From the NCBI GenBank assembly GCA_012656075.1, contig JAAKBF010000162.1:124001-188000 (forward strand): 64,000 nucleotides of DNA, read 5' to 3'. This DNA comes from Phytophthora hibernalis. Lineage: Eukaryota > Oomycota > Peronosporomycetes > Peronosporales > Peronosporaceae. The position numbers and the translations under genes were made by a program. The notes under the pieces were generated by a model. The model searched no databases, had not been told where the DNA came from, and worked only from the letters and a program-made list of their open reading frames with translations. Shown here in pieces: positions 60,770-64,000 of the stretch (position 1 is its first letter; each line of letters begins with the position of its first letter).

Positions 60770-63118
60770 GTGGCGCATTTGTCGGGGTCGATGACGCACA
60801 TGACCAGTACAATGGCGCGGACATTGACGCTGCAGCTGCTGGCGACGATGCCGTCGCTGATTGTGCAGGATTCGGTGGTACAGCAGCATATTGTGAACAG
60901 AATTTCGGCTGAAGATCGTGATGAACGTTCGGCTGCACTTGAGGCGGCGCGTGCGTTTTGCTACTTTCGACTTTGCTTCGGAGGGACGTGCTGACGCTGG
61001 CGTTGGAGTCAAATTCCGCCACGTTATGCTGTTTGGTGGCGGACGCGGTCTCGACTTCTGCGGAAGCGCGACGGGCATGGACACACTGCGCGGAATTGTA
61101 CGAACGGCTCGCTGATGATAAAAGTGCAGTAGCTAATGTTCGTGCTATGACGACGCTGACCGCAGCTTACCCTGGTGTTTTACTGTCGATGCATGGCCAG
61201 TTGCTTCACCACGTGCTTGATCACGACCCCCGTGCTGTACTGCGGAATTTTGCTCTGCTGGCTACGCAGCAACTTGTTTCCAGTAGTGGTGAATATGGAC
61301 AGATTGGGACCGTTCTGGAAGGCGAGTTCTCGCGGGTCGGAGACACGGTAGCAGGTCGAACGGAGATGCGGCTCAAGTTGTCAGCTTTGCTTCTTCTTGA
61401 AAAGTTTTCGTCCATAGGCCAAGATTTGGGAGAAAACGCTGAAGCCCTTCTCAAGATGGCCAAGACATGGCTCTCTGCTGCCGTCGACGAGCGTTTTGGA
61501 AAAACGTATACATCGATCATCGCATACGTTGCCCGCCAGAAGCTAGCGCTGGCTGGAACGACATTATCAGAGCACGGTATTCATGAATTATTTCAACTGT
61601 TGCACCCACGTGCTGCTGTTGCTGCCAAAAACACTTGGAGCTACGCGATGGATGCGATTGTTCAGCTCAGTCAAGAATTTCCTGATCTGCTTGCAACGCA
61701 TGTTGCTTCACGGCTGGTTGAGCTGCTCGCAATACTGGCAAATGGTGACACCGAAGCTTCTAGGCTACGTAGAACAGTTGTCTTCAGAGTACTTGGAGCT
61801 CAGCTTCGACCACCTAGTATCAAAACGATTCACAAACAGCTTCCAATGCTGCTGAGATTTCGACTGATGGGCGCACAGACGCACAGCGATTGCGCGCAGT
61901 TGCTGCTACGTTTTTCCTCTGGACTCAGGACATGGCGTTATCTAGCAGTGACGATGACCGAGGAACAAATAGCACCACCGTCGCCTTCGAGCAGCAACTT
62001 CTCAATTCCGACCACTACGAGACTCACGCTGAGCGATATGAAATGGCGAAGCTCGTGATTTTGCGTGGCCGCTTCACCCTGGCTTCGCAGCTGATGGAGG
62101 TGATTGCAGCAAAGGTGGATAGTGAATGTTTTGGCGGTTGGTTGCATGCGTTACAGACACTGTGTGAAGCCGAGTCACGCATTTCAAAAGATCGATCAGT
62201 GCACCTAGAAAGTCTTTAGTCGCTGGCGCGAACAAGTATGCACCTTCAAGCCGCACGTACATCAAGTTTTCGCTTTGATCTACAGCTCCATTTGGTTGCA
62301 CTTCGACTCGAGTGGGTGCAACTGTTACAAAGTGCACAGCAACTTGCAGGCGAGGCTGCATTTACCGTTCGCCTGGTAACCCTGTTGGACGAGAGGGACA
62401 GTTGAGCAAACAATTGCGCACCCTTGCCCACAAATTTGGCGTGCTGCGTGCCTTGTTGCGTGGCGCTGATCAGCGTGATCTGGATGCGTTTCAAGCTCAA
62501 GCGAATTCGTGCAGGTTGCTAGCGTCGGCAGTAGAAGGCTTCCTGCTTCTTCGGTCTCCAAACTCCATTGACTTCCCCAAGCGAGGAGTCTGCTATTAGC
62601 AGTTCCCAATGGAATTTGCAAATGCTGAAGGTGCTAAGCGAGGATGTAAGTGGTAAGTTGGACCGCGTTGCCAAGCTCTCGCCTTCTCGTCAACCTGGTA
62701 TAGGGGCACACGTGCTGCAGCAACTCCTCATTGCTCTTTGCGCTTTCCTCCACCGATGCCAAAATTATTTTTCTGTTCTCGACTCCGCAGTCAACAGCGT
62801 TTGCTGTCGAGTGGACAGTTCCTTACCTACGCCGAGAATACGGAGTTCACGGCAAAGCCGCGCTCACGATCTCAACTAGGCGTCTCACACGACGAGAAGT
62901 ATCCCAGTTGGGAAAGCGATCGGATAATCGAGGCGAGCTGCTGCTGGCGTGGAAAAGCCAAAGCGAGCTGTAAGGTATCACCGTTTGACCCGCCAGTTGG
63001 ACATGAAGCTACCGTTGGGTTTTACTTCAACACGTTGGCGCGTTTCTCAGTTGGGAAAGGTGATCGGATAGTCCGATACTTTGTCTTGCCATTTGCCATT
63101 CTGCACAAAATAACGAAG
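60770..63118 (+). CDS. INTS7: Integrator complex subunit 7 homologue (interrupted frame)
   Basis: The order of helical blocks follows Integrator subunit 7: MARTLTLQLLATMPSLIVQD (family: V-A-R-A-I-T-L-R-M-L-G-S-L-A-S), ALEAARAF/LLLSTLLRRDVL, LLHHVLDHDPRAVLRNFALL, then YEMAKLVILRGRFTLASQLM, EVIAAKVDSECFGGWLHALQ, LRTLAHKFGVLRALLRGADQ, RDLDAFQAQANSCRLLASAV and HVLQQLLIALCAFPPPMPKL-FF. Integrator cleaves nascent snRNAs and other Pol II transcripts in the nucleus; subunit 7 is a HEAT-repeat scaffold. Frame changes at 60956-60959 (T4) and 61834-61836 (A3) are cured by one base; others lie near 62398 and 62640, and a TAG stands at 62217. About 90 N-terminal residues are missing. Such a gene should be single-copy and essential, so sequence errors are likely. 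Confidence 0.65.
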
Positions 63119-63811
63119 ATGTCTTGGCGTGGTTACTACGATGATGACAGCCGAGGTCGAAGCAACACCCGTAAATCTCACCGCCACTATCGGTCGCGCT
63201 CTCCAAGTGAGCAGGCCTGGTTGCGCAACGTGCGTCCTCGCCGATCGCACGATAACCAACGGGATCGCTCGAGAAGTCCTTATCGCAGCAATAACGCCAC
63301 ATACGATCTGTATGGTGACACTCGGCGCCCAACGGGCCGGAGCCGCTCACGACCGCGGCTTGTGGATCGCGATCGCGGACGCTCGACCCGTAGTCGTTCA
63401 CAACCTCGTTACCAGAGTGATTATTTTCAACCCAGATCGCGTAGTCGCTCGCGACCGCGTCATCGTCCTGATTATCACAGGGTGGTTCGCGAAGCCGATC
63501 ACGATCCAGTCACGTGTCAGAAGCAGCCGATGATGAATGGAGTGGAATCAGGTGGAGATTCATCAGCTGAGAATGGAGGCAAATCCCAGCGATTTGGTGG
63601 TCGACGCTTGGTGAAGTCATTGCTACGGCAGGTCGTCCACGATGCCACCCAGCAGCATGCAGAGTCTTGTGGTGGAATCGCTGTGGCTTACGACGGCGCC
63701 AATGCACTTTTCGCCCCTTCTGCACTTCCGCTGTCTGTTGAAGGTGATGTATTAACCGTTCACTCAACCGCCAGGAATAGCAACGGCACTAATCTTCCAA
63801 GCAGGGGCTAA
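63119..63811 (+). CDS. RS-domain protein
   Basis: ATG at 63119 (MSWRGYYDDDSRGRSNTRKS), 230 residues, no frame break. Residues 15-125 are an Arg/Ser-rich domain (HYRSRSPSEQ, RDRSRSPYRS, GRSRSRPRLVDRDRGRSTRS, RSRSRSRPRHRP), typical of nuclear splicing and mRNA-processing factors. The C-terminal part (QRFGGRRLVKSLLRQVVHDA, GIAVAYDGANALFA) is folded and without an RRM. The gene lies immediately after the INTS7-like gene, in the frame of its last segment, so start and border between the two are not sure. A role in RNA processing is likely from composition only. Confidence 0.6.
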   Translation: MSWRGYYDDDSRGRSNTRKSHRHYRSRSPSEQAWLRNVRPRRSHDNQRDRSRSPYRSNNATYDLYGDTRRPTGRSRSRPRLVDRDRGRSTRSRSQPRYQSDYFQPRSRSRSRPRHRPDYHRVVREADHDPVTCQKQPMMNGVESGGDSSAENGGKSQRFGGRRLVKSLLRQVVHDATQQHAESCGGIAVAYDGANALFAPSALPLSVEGDVLTVHSTARNSNGTNLPSRG

Positions 63812-64000
63812 TATATGCATAATATTTTCGGGTATTTGTAGTACTATTTTGGGTAAAAATATCTATATTCTTTCAAAATGCAAAAGAGTACCATAATATT
63901 TAAATATCATCGAGGATTCTTCAAAATATCAGATATAAAAATGATATTCTGAAACGTAGCCCCATCCGCATGTGAAGGCGAGCTGGAGCTTGCCCATGCA
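63812..64000. other. AT-rich 3' flank
   Basis: No gene seen. Many ATATTTT/AAAATAT strings; the 3' untranslated region and end of the RS-domain gene. Confidence 0.5.

Overview
The window looks like repeat-rich nuclear DNA of an oomycete, most probably a Phytophthora-like plant pathogen. This is inferred from the mix of tyrosine-recombinase (Ngaro/DIRS-like) retrotransposons, gypsy, copia and LINE elements, PIF/Harbinger, hAT and pogo DNA transposons, the short GT-AG introns (42-85 nt) and a large ankyrin-repeat family with many W-L and NGHL units. There are no bacterial operons and no rRNA or tRNA genes that I can see.

Layout. 0.55-6.7 kb: a nearly whole Ngaro-type retrotransposon on the minus strand, with split direct repeats. 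7.0-11.2 kb: a 5'-truncated LINE (minus) with endonuclease, reverse transcriptase, zinc finger and RNase H. 11.2-12.6 kb: a copia remnant cut by a gypsy LTR. 12.65-15.7 kb: gypsy element 1 (plus). 15.7-17.4 kb: an unclassified Ser/Arg-rich ORF1-like remnant. 17.4-19.0 kb: gypsy element 2 (minus). 19.3-28.9 kb: a P-type cation ATPase pseudogene split by 7.3 kb of nested insertions (a second tyrosine-recombinase retrotransposon, an internally deleted DDE transposase remnant and a 430-bp foldback element).

29.0-38.6 kb is the gene-rich part: three ankyrin-repeat genes, an apparently intact two-exon thioesterase-like gene, and a gene with two tandem SAP-like modules. One ankyrin gene carries a solo LTR with a 5-bp target duplication. 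Another is split by a 0.9-kb insert that contains a coiled-coil gene. 38.7-50.2 kb: a mostly gene-free stretch, a three-exon pogo transposase, and gypsy element 3 (minus) with one 753-bp LTR abutting a further ankyrin fragment. 50.2-56.4 kb: a SET-domain gene remnant, a coiled-coil ORF convergent with a PIF/Harbinger transposase, and a BED-finger hAT transposase. 57.0-63.8 kb: a C2HC zinc-finger/coiled-coil gene head-to-head with a fourth ankyrin gene, then an Integrator subunit 7 homologue directly followed by an RS-domain protein.

The most striking signal over the whole window is that reading frames of otherwise well conserved genes are repeatedly broken by one missing base in a short homopolymer (about 15 sites, nearly all repaired by +1). 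This argues for uncorrected indels in the assembly, although at one site two ankyrin paralogues share the same break, so programmed frameshifting should be excluded. Many gene models are therefore given as interrupted frames rather than confident pseudogenes.
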